64,000 bases of DNA from VRUE01 sp963805475. Its GTDB lineage: Bacteria; Actinomycetota; Thermoleophilia; Solirubrobacterales; 70-9. The position numbers and the translations under genes were made by a program. Every line of letters begins with the position of its first letter. The stretch's first letter is position 1. Under the pieces are notes generated by a model, which worked only from the letters and a program-made list of their open reading frames with translations, searched no databases and was not told the DNA's origin. This document shows, one piece after another, positions 24,516 to 32,194 of this stretch. The stretch is from positions 124,001-188,000 of the forward strand of contig CAWDUO010000006.1 in the NCBI GenBank assembly GCA_963805475.1, read 5' to 3'.

Positions 24516-25355
24516 TCATGACGTAACCATGGTTCCGATTCCGGCGTCGGTGAACAGCTCGAGCAGCAGGCTGTGCGGCTTGCGGCCGTCGATTATGTGG
24601 GCCGACTGGGCGCCGCCGCGGATCGCGTCGACGCAGGCGGCGAGCTTCGGCCGCATCCCGCCGTCGATCGCCTCCAGCCGTCCCTCGACCTCGTCGACCG
24701 TCGCGCGCGAGATCAGCGAGGCCTCGTCGCTCGGGTCGGCGAGCCAGCCGACGACGTCGGTGAGGAAGACCGCCTTGTAGGCGCCGAGCGCCGCGGCGAC
24801 TTTGCCGGCGGCCTCGTCGGCGTTGACGTTGTAAGCGTTGCCCTCGCGGTCCGAGGCCGAGGAGGCGACGACCGGGATGTAGTCCTCCGCGATGTGGTTG
24901 AGCACGTCGACGTCGACCCGCTCGATCGAGCCGACGAAGCCGACCTGCTCGGCGTTCGGCGCCGGCGCGACCTCGAACAGGGTCCCGTCCTGGCCGGAGA
25001 GCCCGACCGCCGGCTGGCCGTGGCGGTTGAGCCGCTGCACGATGTCGGCGTTGACCTTGCCGACGAGGACCATGTGGGCCACCTCGACCGTCTCCGCGTC
25101 GGAGACCCGCAACCCCTCGTGGAAGCGCACCTCGAGCCCCAGCCGCTCCATGTAGCGGGTGATCTCCGGCCCGCCGCCGTGCACGATCACCGGGTTGAGG
25201 CCGACGTACTTGAGCAGCACGACGTCGGTGGCGAAGGCCTCGCGCAGCGACTCGTCCTCCATCGCCGAGCCGCCGTACTTGATCACCACCGTGCGGCCGT
25301 GGAACTGCTTGATGTAGGGGAGCGCCTCCAGCAGGGTGTCGACGTTGGTGCTCAC
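24516..25355 (-). CDS. argB: Acetylglutamate kinase
   Basis: 279-residue amino acid kinase. It phosphorylates N-acetylglutamate, the committed and often arginine-inhibited step. Motifs: VVIKYGGSAM at the start, VIVHGGGPEI, GLSGQDGTLFEV, and NVNADEAAGKVAAALGAYK with VFLTDVVG. The extended N-terminal helix (MSTNVDTLLEALPYIKQFHG) is the form found in arginine-sensitive hexameric enzymes, so feedback inhibition is likely. It follows argJ by 10 bp, and its stop lies in an ATGA with the presumed argD start. Confidence 0.96.
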   Translation of the reverse strand: MSTNVDTLLEALPYIKQFHGRTVVIKYGGSAMEDESLREAFATDVVLLKYVGLNPVIVHGGGPEITRYMERLGLEVRFHEGLRVSDAETVEVAHMVLVGKVNADIVQRLNRHGQPAVGLSGQDGTLFEVAPAPNAEQVGFVGSIERVDVDVLNHIAEDYIPVVASSASDREGNAYNVNADEAAGKVAAALGAYKAVFLTDVVGWLADPSDEASLISRATVDEVEGRLEAIDGGMRPKLAACVDAIRGGAQSAHIIDGRKPHSLLLELFTDAGIGTMVTS

Positions 25356-25365
25356 GCTCGTCTCC

Positions 25366-26520
25366 TCACGTCGTGTAGTCAGCGTTGATCCGCACGTACT
25401 CGTAGCCCAGGTCGGAGAAGTAGACGTGGGCCGCGCCCTCGCCGCGCTCCAGCCGCAGGCCGATCCCGGCCTCGGTGACGTCCTCCGCCAGCTCGGCGGC
25501 GTCGATCGAGTCGGCCCCGATCTCTTCCAGGTCCTCGCCGGCCAGCGCCATCCCGGCGGCCTGCGCGATCCGGCCCCAGTTGGGATCGCGGCCGAAGAGG
25601 GCGGTCTTGACCAGCGGCGAGTTGGCGATCGTGCGGGCGACCCGCTCGGCCTCCGCCGCCGAGGCGGCCCCGTCGACCTGGATGCGGCCCACCCGGCTCG
25701 AGCCCTCGCCGTCGGCCACGACCTCGAGCGCGAGCTGGAGCAGCGCCGCCTCCAGCAGGCCCTCGGGCAGCGGCGCGCCGGCCTCCCCGGTCGCCTGGAG
25801 GAGGACCGTGTCGTTGGTGCTCATCTGGCCGTCGACCGTGATCCGGTTGAAGGAGGAGTCGACGGCGGCGCGCAGCGCCGCGTCGGCGTCGGGGACGACC
25901 GCGTCGGTCTGCACGAAGCAGAGCAGCGTCGCGCAGTTCGGCTGGATCATCCCGCCGCCCTTCGCCTGGGCGGAGAGCGTGACATCGCCGGCGCGCAGCG
26001 TGCAGCGCTTCGGCCAGCGGTCGGTGGTCATGATCGCCTCGGCGAAGGAGACGCCGGCTGCGGCCGAGAGCCCTGCCGCCGCGCCGCCGATCCCCTCCAG
26101 CACCGCGTCGACCGGCAGCGGCACGCCGATCACGCCGGTCTCCGCGACGGCGACGACCGACGGGTCCAGCCCCAGCTCCGCCCCGGCGCGCTCGCACATC
26201 GCCCAGGCGTCGGCCATGCCCTGCTCGCCGGTCTCGGCGTTGGCGTTGCCGGCGTTGACGACCGCGGCGCGCACGGCGCCCCGCTGGACCCGCTTCCGGC
26301 AGATCCGCACCGGCGCGGCCGCCGAGGCGTTGCGGGTGAGCAGCAGCGACGAGGTCGCCTCGGGCGCGTCGCAGACGAGCAGCCCGACGTCGGTCTTGCC
26401 GCCGCCCTTGAGCCCGCAGTGAGCCGCGCCGGCGCGAAAGCCGGGTGCGAGCTGGGCGGGATCGAGCTGCTCGACGCCGGCCGGCGGATCCACCCACCGC
26501 GATTTGAAGAACTCGCTCAT
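25366..26520 (-). CDS. argJ: Bifunctional ornithine acetyltransferase / N-acetylglutamate synthase
   Basis: 384 residues from ATG 26520 (MSEFFKSRW). It transfers the acetyl group from acetylornithine to glutamate, closing the acetyl cycle. The autocatalytic cleavage site is in AKGGGMIQPNCATLLCF, where the threonine becomes the N-terminal nucleophile of the beta chain. GNANAETG and FGRDPNWGRI are further landmarks. The start overlaps the argC stop by 4 bp (ATGA). The open frame extends upstream inside argC and was rejected. Confidence 0.95.
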   Translation of the reverse strand: MSEFFKSRWVDPPAGVEQLDPAQLAPGFRAGAAHCGLKGGGKTDVGLLVCDAPEATSSLLLTRNASAAAPVRICRKRVQRGAVRAAVVNAGNANAETGEQGMADAWAMCERAGAELGLDPSVVAVAETGVIGVPLPVDAVLEGIGGAAAGLSAAAGVSFAEAIMTTDRWPKRCTLRAGDVTLSAQAKGGGMIQPNCATLLCFVQTDAVVPDADAALRAAVDSSFNRITVDGQMSTNDTVLLQATGEAGAPLPEGLLEAALLQLALEVVADGEGSSRVGRIQVDGAASAAEAERVARTIANSPLVKTALFGRDPNWGRIAQAAGMALAGEDLEEIGADSIDAAELAEDVTEAGIGLRLERGEGAAHVYFSDLGYEYVRINADYTT

Positions 26521-27518
26521 CCGAGCCCCTCCGTCTCCCCGAATCCCAGCATCAGGTTGAGGCACTGGATCGCCTGGCTCGAGGCGCCCTTCCAGATGTT
26601 GTCGATCGCCGCGAAGGCGAGCGCCCTCCCCCGCTCCTCGACGGTGACGTAGACGTGGCACTCGTTGGTGTCGCGCACGGCGCGCAGGTTCGGCGGCCCG
26701 TCGAGGACGTGGACGAAGGGCTCTTCCGCGTAGCGCTCGCGATAGAGCGCCTGCACGGCCTGCTTGTCCAGCGGCTCGCCGAGCTGGGCGAAGCAGGTCG
26801 TCAGCTCGCCCTGGTCGAGCGGCAGCAGGTGCGGCACGAAGGTCACCGGCGCGGCGCTGCCTAGCGCCGCCAGCTCCTGCTCGATCTCGGGCCGGTGGCG
26901 GTGGCCCTCGGTCTTGTAGGGGAAGGCGTTCTCGGTCATCGCGCTGAAGTGGACGAGGTCGTCGCTGCTGCGCCCGTAGCCGGAGGTGCCCTGCATCGCG
27001 CTGACGACGACATCGGCGACGAGTCCGCGCTCGGCCAGCGGCGCCAGGCCCAGCACGCTCGCGGTCGGGTAGCAGCCGGGCACGGCGACCAGCCTCGCGC
27101 CGCGCAGCTCGTCGCGGTACAGCTCGGCGAGGCCGTAGACGGCCCCGCCGAACAGCTCGGGCGCGCCGTGCTCGCCGTACCAGCGCTCATACGTCGGCAG
27201 CTCGCGCAGCCGGAAGTCGGCCGAGAGGTCGGCGACGGCGACGTCGCGCTCGCGCAGCGCCGCGACGGTCGGCGCCGAGGCGCCGTGGGGGTAGGCGACG
27301 ATCGCCGCGTCGAGGTCGGGCAGCGCGTCGAGGTCGAGCTCGCTCAGCTCGACGTCGGCCCGGTAGCGGGGATACAGCTCGCGCAGGCGCCGGCCGGCGT
27401 CGCCGCGCGAGGTCGCCGCGACCAGCTCCATGCGCGGGTGGCGCCAGACCAGCTCCGCGGCGAGCGCGCCGGTGAAGCCGGAGGCGCCGGCGACCAGGAC
27501 CTTTGCCTTCTCACTCAC
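26517..27518 (-). CDS. argC: N-acetyl-gamma-glutamyl-phosphate reductase
   Basis: 333 residues. It uses NADPH to reduce acetylglutamyl phosphate to the semialdehyde. The Rossmann motif GASGFTGALAAEL is at the N-terminus, the catalytic cysteine is in VAVPGCYPTAS, and the catalytic histidine region is GHRHRPEIEQEL. A C-terminal NECHVYVTVEERGRA strand completes the fold. The start overlaps the pheT stop by 8 bp, so the arginine genes are physically fused to the phenylalanyl-tRNA synthetase operon. Confidence 0.95.
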   Translation of the reverse strand: MSEKAKVLVAGASGFTGALAAELVWRHPRMELVAATSRGDAGRRLRELYPRYRADVELSELDLDALPDLDAAIVAYPHGASAPTVAALRERDVAVADLSADFRLRELPTYERWYGEHGAPELFGGAVYGLAELYRDELRGARLVAVPGCYPTASVLGLAPLAERGLVADVVVSAMQGTSGYGRSSDDLVHFSAMTENAFPYKTEGHRHRPEIEQELAALGSAAPVTFVPHLLPLDQGELTTCFAQLGEPLDKQAVQALYRERYAEEPFVHVLDGPPNLRAVRDTNECHVYVTVEERGRALAFAAIDNIWKGASSQAIQCLNLMLGFGETEGLG

Positions 27519-29607
27519 GCGGCGACCCTCCGATCTCGCCCAGCGCGGCGGCGATCGAGTCGCGCCGCTCGGCGACCTCCTCGTCGGTCAAGGTGCGATC
27601 GGCGGCGCGGAACTCGAGCCGAAGAGCGAGGCTCTTGCGCCCCGGGTCCAGCTGCTCGCCCTCGTAGAGGTCGAAGACCTCGGCCGCGCGCAGCAGCTCG
27701 CCGCCGCCGGCGAGCACGGCGTCCCGGACCCGCGCGGCGGGGACCTCGGTCGGCACGACCACGGCGAGGTCCTGGCGCACCGAGGGGAAGGTGGTCACGT
27801 CTTCGAAGGCCTCCTCGCCGGCGGAGGCGGCCGCGACGAGGGCCGACAGCTCGACTTCGAAGCCCGCGGCGCCCTCCAGGTCCCACTCGCGGCAGACCAG
27901 CGGCTGCAGCTCGCCGACCCAGCCGGCCTCCGCCCCGTCGACGAGGACCCGCGCCGCGCGCCCCGGATGCAGGAAGGGCTCAGCCGCCGGCTCGAAGCTG
28001 AGCGCCACCCCGAGCCGCGCCGCCAGACCCTCGAGCACGCCCTTGAGCGCAAAGAAGTCGGCGGGGTCGCCGCCACCGCGCCAGGACGGCGGGGCGAGCG
28101 ACCCGACCGCGAGCGCGGCGAGCCGGTGCGGCTCGGCGAACGGCGCCGCGGTGTCGCCGGGGAAGCCCCCCGCCAGCGGCCCCCCGCCGGCCTCGCCGCC
28201 CAGGTACACCCGTCCCGACTCGAATAGCGCCACCCGCTCGGCGTCGCGTGCGAGGTTGCCCCGCGCGGCGGAGAGCAGCGAGCCGAGCAGGGTCGTCCGC
28301 ATGACCGACTGGTCCTCGGAGAGCGGGTTGGAGACGACGACGGGCTCGAACCGCGGGTCGCCGGCGGCGATCCGCAGCCGCTCGGCCTCGCCGGGGTCGG
28401 TGAAGCTCCAGCCGACGACCTCGTCGAAGCCGAGGTCGCGCAGCGCGTCCTCGGCGCGGCGCCGCAGGCGCTGGTCGCGCCGCAGGCCGCCGGCCTGGCC
28501 GACGGCCGGCAGCGTCGAGGGCAGGTGCTCGTCGATTCCGTGCACGCGCGCGACTTCCTCGATCAGGTCGACCTCGCGGGTGACGTCGTAGCAGCGGTCG
28601 GGCGGGACGGAAGCGACCAGATCGCCGCCCTGCGGCTCGACGCCGAAGCCCAGCCGCTCCAGGTAGGCGGCCTGGTCGGCCTGGGCGATCTCCATACCGA
28701 GCAGCCCCGCGACCCGTTCGCCGCGCAGCCGGATCGGCGCCGCATCCGGCGACTCAGCCGCGACGTCGATCGTCCCCGGCACGAGCTTCGCCCCGCAGAG
28801 CTCGACCAGCAGCCGCGAGGCGATCCGCTGCGCCCGCATGCACAGCTCCGGGTGCAGCTGCTTCTCGAAGCGCGAAGAGGCCTCCGAGCGCAGGCCGAGC
28901 AGGCGCGAGGTGCGCAGGATGTTCGGCCCGTTCCAGTTGGCGACCTCGAGCAGGACCCGCGTCGTCGCGTCCGAGACCTCGGAGACCTGACCGCCCATGA
29001 TCCCGGCGATCCCCGATGGGCCGCGCTCGTCGCAGACCAGCACCGTCTCGGTGTCGAAGCCGCGCTCGACCCCGTCGAGCGTCGTCATCGTCTCGCCCTC
29101 GCGCGCCGTTCGCACGGTCAGCGTCCCGCCCGGAACCTTGTCGAGGTCGAAGGCGTGCAGCGGCTGCGCGGTCAGCAGCATCGCGTAGTTGGTGATGTCG
29201 ACGACGTTGTTGACCGGCCGCTGCCCGGCCGCCGCGAGCCGCGCCTGGAGCCACTCCGGCGAGGGGCCGATCGTCACGTCGGCGAAGACGCGGGCGGTGA
29301 AGCGCGGGCAGAGCTCGGGGGCCTCAACCGTCACCGAGGCGAAATCCCCGGCCTCGCCCTCGCCCGCGGCGGCGTCCTCGGCCCAGGGCTCGGGCGCCAG
29401 CGGCGCGCCGCTGATCGCGTGCACCTCGCGGGCGACGCCGTAGACGCCGAAGCAGTCGACCCGGTTCGGCGTCACCTCCAGCTCGAGCACCGGCCCCTCG
29501 GCGACCCGCTCGACCTCGGTCCCGGTCATCGCCAGGCGCTCGGCCAGCTCGGTGGCGCCAAGACCGGGGTCGCAGTACTCCCGCAGCCAGTCGAACGGCA
29601 CTCTCAT
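27511..29607 (-). CDS. pheT: Phenylalanyl-tRNA synthetase beta subunit lacking the EMAP domain
   Basis: 698 residues, about 100 fewer than the usual ~800. The N-terminus MRVPFDWLREYCDPGLG...LAMTGTEVERVAEG runs directly into VLELEVTPNRVDCFGVYGVAREV. The tRNA-binding (EMAP/OB) domain normally lies between these segments. The remaining B3/B4 editing region (RPVNNVVDITNYAM), B5, B7 core and the C-terminal anticodon-binding FDX-ACB domain (FPSVRQDLAVVVPTEV) are present. It forms the alpha2-beta2 enzyme with pheS, overlapping it by 4 bp. The junction near 29495 is in frame, so this is either a real domain loss or a precise assembly deletion. Confidence 0.93.
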   Translation of the reverse strand: MRVPFDWLREYCDPGLGATELAERLAMTGTEVERVAEGPVLELEVTPNRVDCFGVYGVAREVHAISGAPLAPEPWAEDAAAGEGEAGDFASVTVEAPELCPRFTARVFADVTIGPSPEWLQARLAAAGQRPVNNVVDITNYAMLLTAQPLHAFDLDKVPGGTLTVRTAREGETMTTLDGVERGFDTETVLVCDERGPSGIAGIMGGQVSEVSDATTRVLLEVANWNGPNILRTSRLLGLRSEASSRFEKQLHPELCMRAQRIASRLLVELCGAKLVPGTIDVAAESPDAAPIRLRGERVAGLLGMEIAQADQAAYLERLGFGVEPQGGDLVASVPPDRCYDVTREVDLIEEVARVHGIDEHLPSTLPAVGQAGGLRRDQRLRRRAEDALRDLGFDEVVGWSFTDPGEAERLRIAAGDPRFEPVVVSNPLSEDQSVMRTTLLGSLLSAARGNLARDAERVALFESGRVYLGGEAGGGPLAGGFPGDTAAPFAEPHRLAALAVGSLAPPSWRGGGDPADFFALKGVLEGLAARLGVALSFEPAAEPFLHPGRAARVLVDGAEAGWVGELQPLVCREWDLEGAAGFEVELSALVAAASAGEEAFEDVTTFPSVRQDLAVVVPTEVPAARVRDAVLAGGGELLRAAEVFDLYEGEQLDPGRKSLALRLEFRAADRTLTDEEVAERRDSIAAALGEIGGSPRE

Positions 29608-30758
29608 AGGAACTGTCCGATCATCCGCACGTCGTTGTCGAAGAAGCGCCGCAGATCGGGGACGCCGTGGCGCAGCATCGCGATCCGCTCGACTCCCATG
29701 CCGAAGGCGAAGCCCTGGACCTTCTCGGGGTCGTAGCCGCTCCCGGCGACGAAGCCGAGCACGTTGGGGTCGACCATGCCGGCGCCGAGGATCTCGATCC
29801 AGCCCTGGCCCTTGCAGAGGTTGCAGCGCTCCCCGCCGGCGAGCGCACCGGTCCCCTCGCAGCGGAAGCAGGAGACGTCGACCTCGACGCTCGGCTCGGT
29901 GAAGGGGAAGAAGTGCGGCCGCATGCGGATCTCGCGCTCGGCGCCGAAGATCGCCCGCAGCAGCGCCTCCAGCGTCCCCTTGAGGTCGGCCATCGTGATC
30001 CCCTCGCCGATCGCCAACCCCTCTACCTGGTGGAACATCGGCGTGTGGGTGGCGTCGGAGTCGCGCCGGTAGACCTTGCCGGGCATGATCACGAAGAGCG
30101 GCGGCGGCTGGGACTCCATCGCGCGGATCTGCACCGGCGAGGTGTGGGTACGAAGCAAAAGGTCTGGTGTCCAGACCGACCCGCCCGGCTCCGACCGCGG
30201 GAGATCCGCCGCATCACGATCTGATTCCTGCGGCGGATCGGGAGCAGAGGAGCCGGGCGGAACCACATAAAAAGTATCTTGGAGCATGCGGGCGGGGTGG
30301 CCCGGCGGGTGGTTCAGCGCGGTGAAGTTGTAGTAGTCGTGCTCGATCTCGGGGCCCTCGACGACCCGGTAGCCGAGCCCGGCCATCACGTCCTCGATCT
30401 GCCGCGTCGTCCGCGTGATCAGGTGCGGGTGGCCGGCCGGGTGCGGTGGCGCGCCCGGCAGGGTGACGTCGACCCGGTCGCTCGCCAGGCGCTGCTCCAG
30501 CTCCGCCGCGTCGAGCGCGGCGGCGCGGCGCTCCAGCAGCGCTTCCAGCGCCTTGCGGGCCCGGTTGGCGCCGCCGCCGACGGCGCCCCGCTCCTCCGCC
30601 GGCAGCTCGGCGATCCCGCGCAGGATCGTCGTCAGCTCGGCCTTGCGGCCGAGGTGGCGGACCCGCAGCTCCTCCAGCTCGGCGGTGCCGCCGGCGGCCT
30701 CGATCGCCGCCGTCGCCTCGGACTCGATCGCCCCGATCCGCTCCAGCACGTCACTCAT
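29604..30758 (-). CDS. pheS: Phenylalanyl-tRNA synthetase alpha subunit with a palindrome-encoded insert
   Basis: 384 residues. An N-terminal coiled coil (about 1-95) precedes the class II catalytic domain. Motif 2 is in KVYRRDSDATHTPMFHQVEGL and motif 3 in GFAFGMGVERIAMLRHGV. A zinc-ribbon-like CFRCEGTG...CNLCKGQGW segment lies between them. Residues about 166-199 (VPPGSSAPDPPQESDRD and on) form a hydrophilic Pro/Asp/Ser insert between DTFYV and LLLRTHTSPVQ, which normally are almost adjacent. This insert is encoded by the inverted-repeat DNA at 30161-30260. Start ATG 30758 overlaps the preceding methyltransferase gene by 8 bp. Confidence 0.94.
   Translation of the reverse strand: MSDVLERIGAIESEATAAIEAAGGTAELEELRVRHLGRKAELTTILRGIAELPAEERGAVGGGANRARKALEALLERRAAALDAAELEQRLASDRVDVTLPGAPPHPAGHPHLITRTTRQIEDVMAGLGYRVVEGPEIEHDYYNFTALNHPPGHPARMLQDTFYVVPPGSSAPDPPQESDRDAADLPRSEPGGSVWTPDLLLRTHTSPVQIRAMESQPPPLFVIMPGKVYRRDSDATHTPMFHQVEGLAIGEGITMADLKGTLEALLRAIFGAEREIRMRPHFFPFTEPSVEVDVSCFRCEGTGALAGGERCNLCKGQGWIEILGAGMVDPNVLGFVAGSGYDPEKVQGFAFGMGVERIAMLRHGVPDLRRFFDNDVRMIGQFL
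30161..30260. repeat. Palindromic insertion within pheS
   Basis: Three inverted repeats lie together: GGTCTGG/CCAGACC (30161-30177), an outer pair CCGCCCGGCTCC/GGAGCCGGGCGG (30181-30192 and 30249-30260), and an inner 10-bp pair GATCCGCCGC/GCGGCGGATC (30203-30212 and 30230-30239). They form a nested stem-loop. The stretch is translated in frame as an extra PheS loop, like the palindromic elements known from Rickettsia genes. No target-site duplication is evident. Confidence 0.8.
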
Positions 30759-31467
30759 CGGCCACCTCCCGCATGGCGGGCGACGATATCCGGTAAGCAG
30801 CGATCGCAGCCGCGGCGGCGACGTTGAGCGACTCCGCGCCGCCGGGCCGCAGCGGGATCGTCGCCTCGACATCGCAGGCGGCCAGAACCTCGGCGGGCAG
30901 GCCCTCGCGCTCGGCCCCGAGGCAGAGCGTGGCGGCGCCGTCCAGCGCGTCCAGGCCCCTGCCCCCGTGGGCGATGAGCGCCGCCCGCGGCGCCGGCGTC
31001 GCCTCGATCCCGCCGCGCAGCGGCGGCCGGCCGAAGACCGCGCCCATGCTCGCCCGCACCGCTTTGGGGCCGAACGGGTCGGCGCAGCCGGGCCCCAGCA
31101 CGACCGTGCCGCCGAGCAGCGCCTGCGCGGTGCGGACGATCGCGCCGACGTTGCCCGGGTCCCCCACCCCGTGCAGGTAGAGGCAGGGAGCCGTCGCCCG
31201 CTCGGCCCAGCGCCGCTCCCAGACGGCGATCGCCCGCGTCCCCGAGCCGAGCGTCGAGACACTGGCCAGCAGCTCCGGCTCGACCTCCTCGCCGGCGAGG
31301 CCGCTGCCGGCGGCGACGAGGACGAAGCGCGGCTCGGCCCCGGCCGCCAGCCCGGCCTCGAGCAGGTCCTCGCCCTCGCTCGCGAACAGGCCCTCGCGCT
31401 CGCGGCCCTTGCGCTCGGCGAGCCTGCGCACCAGCTTCAGCTTCTCGTTTTGGGGGCTGGAGATCAT
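30751..31467 (-). CDS. TrmH/SpoU-family RNA 2'-O-methyltransferase
   Basis: 238 residues from ATG 31467 (MISSPQNEKLKLVRRL). An N-terminal substrate-binding (L30e-like) domain (FASEGEDLLEAGLAAG) precedes the knotted SPOUT domain. SPOUT motifs: motif 1 LHGVGDPGNVGAIVRTA, motif 2 LCLGAEREGLP, motif 3 IPLRPGGAESLNVAAAAAIAAY. It methylates a ribose in rRNA or tRNA; the target is not deducible. It lies between rplT (with an intrinsic terminator in the 95-bp gap) and pheS, overlapping pheS by 8 bp. The long open frame further upstream was rejected because it runs through rplT in another frame. Confidence 0.9.
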   Translation of the reverse strand: MISSPQNEKLKLVRRLAERKGREREGLFASEGEDLLEAGLAAGAEPRFVLVAAGSGLAGEEVEPELLASVSTLGSGTRAIAVWERRWAERATAPCLYLHGVGDPGNVGAIVRTAQALLGGTVVLGPGCADPFGPKAVRASMGAVFGRPPLRGGIEATPAPRAALIAHGGRGLDALDGAATLCLGAEREGLPAEVLAACDVEATIPLRPGGAESLNVAAAAAIAAYRISSPAMREVADE

Positions 31468-31504
31468 CTGGGTTGGTTTCTGTTCGGTCGTCTTTTCTCC
31501 TGGA

Positions 31505-31537
31505 CAAACAAAAAGCGGGCCGTGAAGACGGCCCGCC
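31505..31537 (-). terminator. Intrinsic terminator after rplT
   Basis: On the minus strand a 9-bp GC stem (GCGGGCCGT / ACGGCCCGC) with a CTTC loop is followed by TTTTTGTTTG. This is a textbook rho-independent terminator about 25 bp after the rplT stop. It separates rpmI-rplT from the downstream methyltransferase-pheS-pheT-arg genes, although partial read-through is possible. Confidence 0.9.
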
Positions 31538-31562
31538 CGGGAAAGTGGAGTGTGGGTCGCGG

Positions 31563-31922
31563 CTAGGCGGCCGCGCCCTCCCGGGCAAGCTCCACGAATC
31601 GGCGGAAGGCGTCGCGGTCGGAGACCGCGATCTCGGCGAGCATCTTGCGGTTCACCTCGACGCCGGCCTCGCTGAGGCCGTGCATCAGCTGCGAGTAGCT
31701 CATCCCCTCGAGCCGCGCGGCGGCGTTGATCCGCGTGATCCAGAGGCGGCGGAACTCGCGCTTGCGGTTGCGCCGGTCCCTGTACGCGTACATCCCCGAG
31801 CGCTGCACCTGCTCTTTGGCGAAACGGTAGGAGGAGTGCTTGCGGCCGAAGTAGCCCTTCGCTTCCTTCAGCACCTTGCGCCGCTTCTTGCGGGCGTGGA
31901 CGGAGCGCTTGACGCGGCTCAT
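31563..31922 (-). CDS. rplT: 50S ribosomal protein L20
   Basis: 119 residues. The basic N-terminal extension (MSRVKRSVHARKKRRKVLKEAKGY) and the globular part (RLWITRINAAARLEGMSYSQLMHGL) are typical of bL20. It binds 23S rRNA early in assembly and often represses its own operon. Its start overlaps the rpmI stop by 4 bp (ATGA). A strong terminator follows it. Confidence 0.98.
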   Translation of the reverse strand: MSRVKRSVHARKKRRKVLKEAKGYFGRKHSSYRFAKEQVQRSGMYAYRDRRNRKREFRRLWITRINAAARLEGMSYSQLMHGLSEAGVEVNRKMLAEIAVSDRDAFRRFVELAREGAAA

Positions 31923-32119
31923 TTGCCACCTCCGAGCAGCGTGCGGACCCGCTTCTCGTCGGCCTTGGCGATCTCGACCGGCCGCGCCATCTGGCGCTTG
32001 CGCTTCGGCGACTTTTTCTCGAGGATGTGGCTTGAGAACGCCTTGCGGCCGCGCAGCTTGCCGGTGGCCGTCTTGCGGAAGCGCTTCTTGGCGCCCGAAT
32101 GGGTCTTCATCTTCGGCAT
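31919..32119 (-). CDS. rpmI: 50S ribosomal protein L35
   Basis: 66 residues, starting MPKMKTHSGAKKRFRKTATG, the signature of bL35. It is coupled to rplT by an ATGA overlap. In most bacteria infC lies directly upstream. Here the 1.2 kb between infC and rpmI holds a wecB-like gene on the opposite strand, so rpmI needs its own promoter in the 75 bp between 32120 and 32194. Confidence 0.97.
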   Translation of the reverse strand: MPKMKTHSGAKKRFRKTATGKLRGRKAFSSHILEKKSPKRKRQMARPVEIAKADEKRVRTLLGGGK

Positions 32120-32194
32120 CGGGACCGGTATTGAAGCAGACGCGCGCGGGGCGCCCGCGTGAGGCGGCGGGCGCCGCAGGTACGCTGGCCCGCG

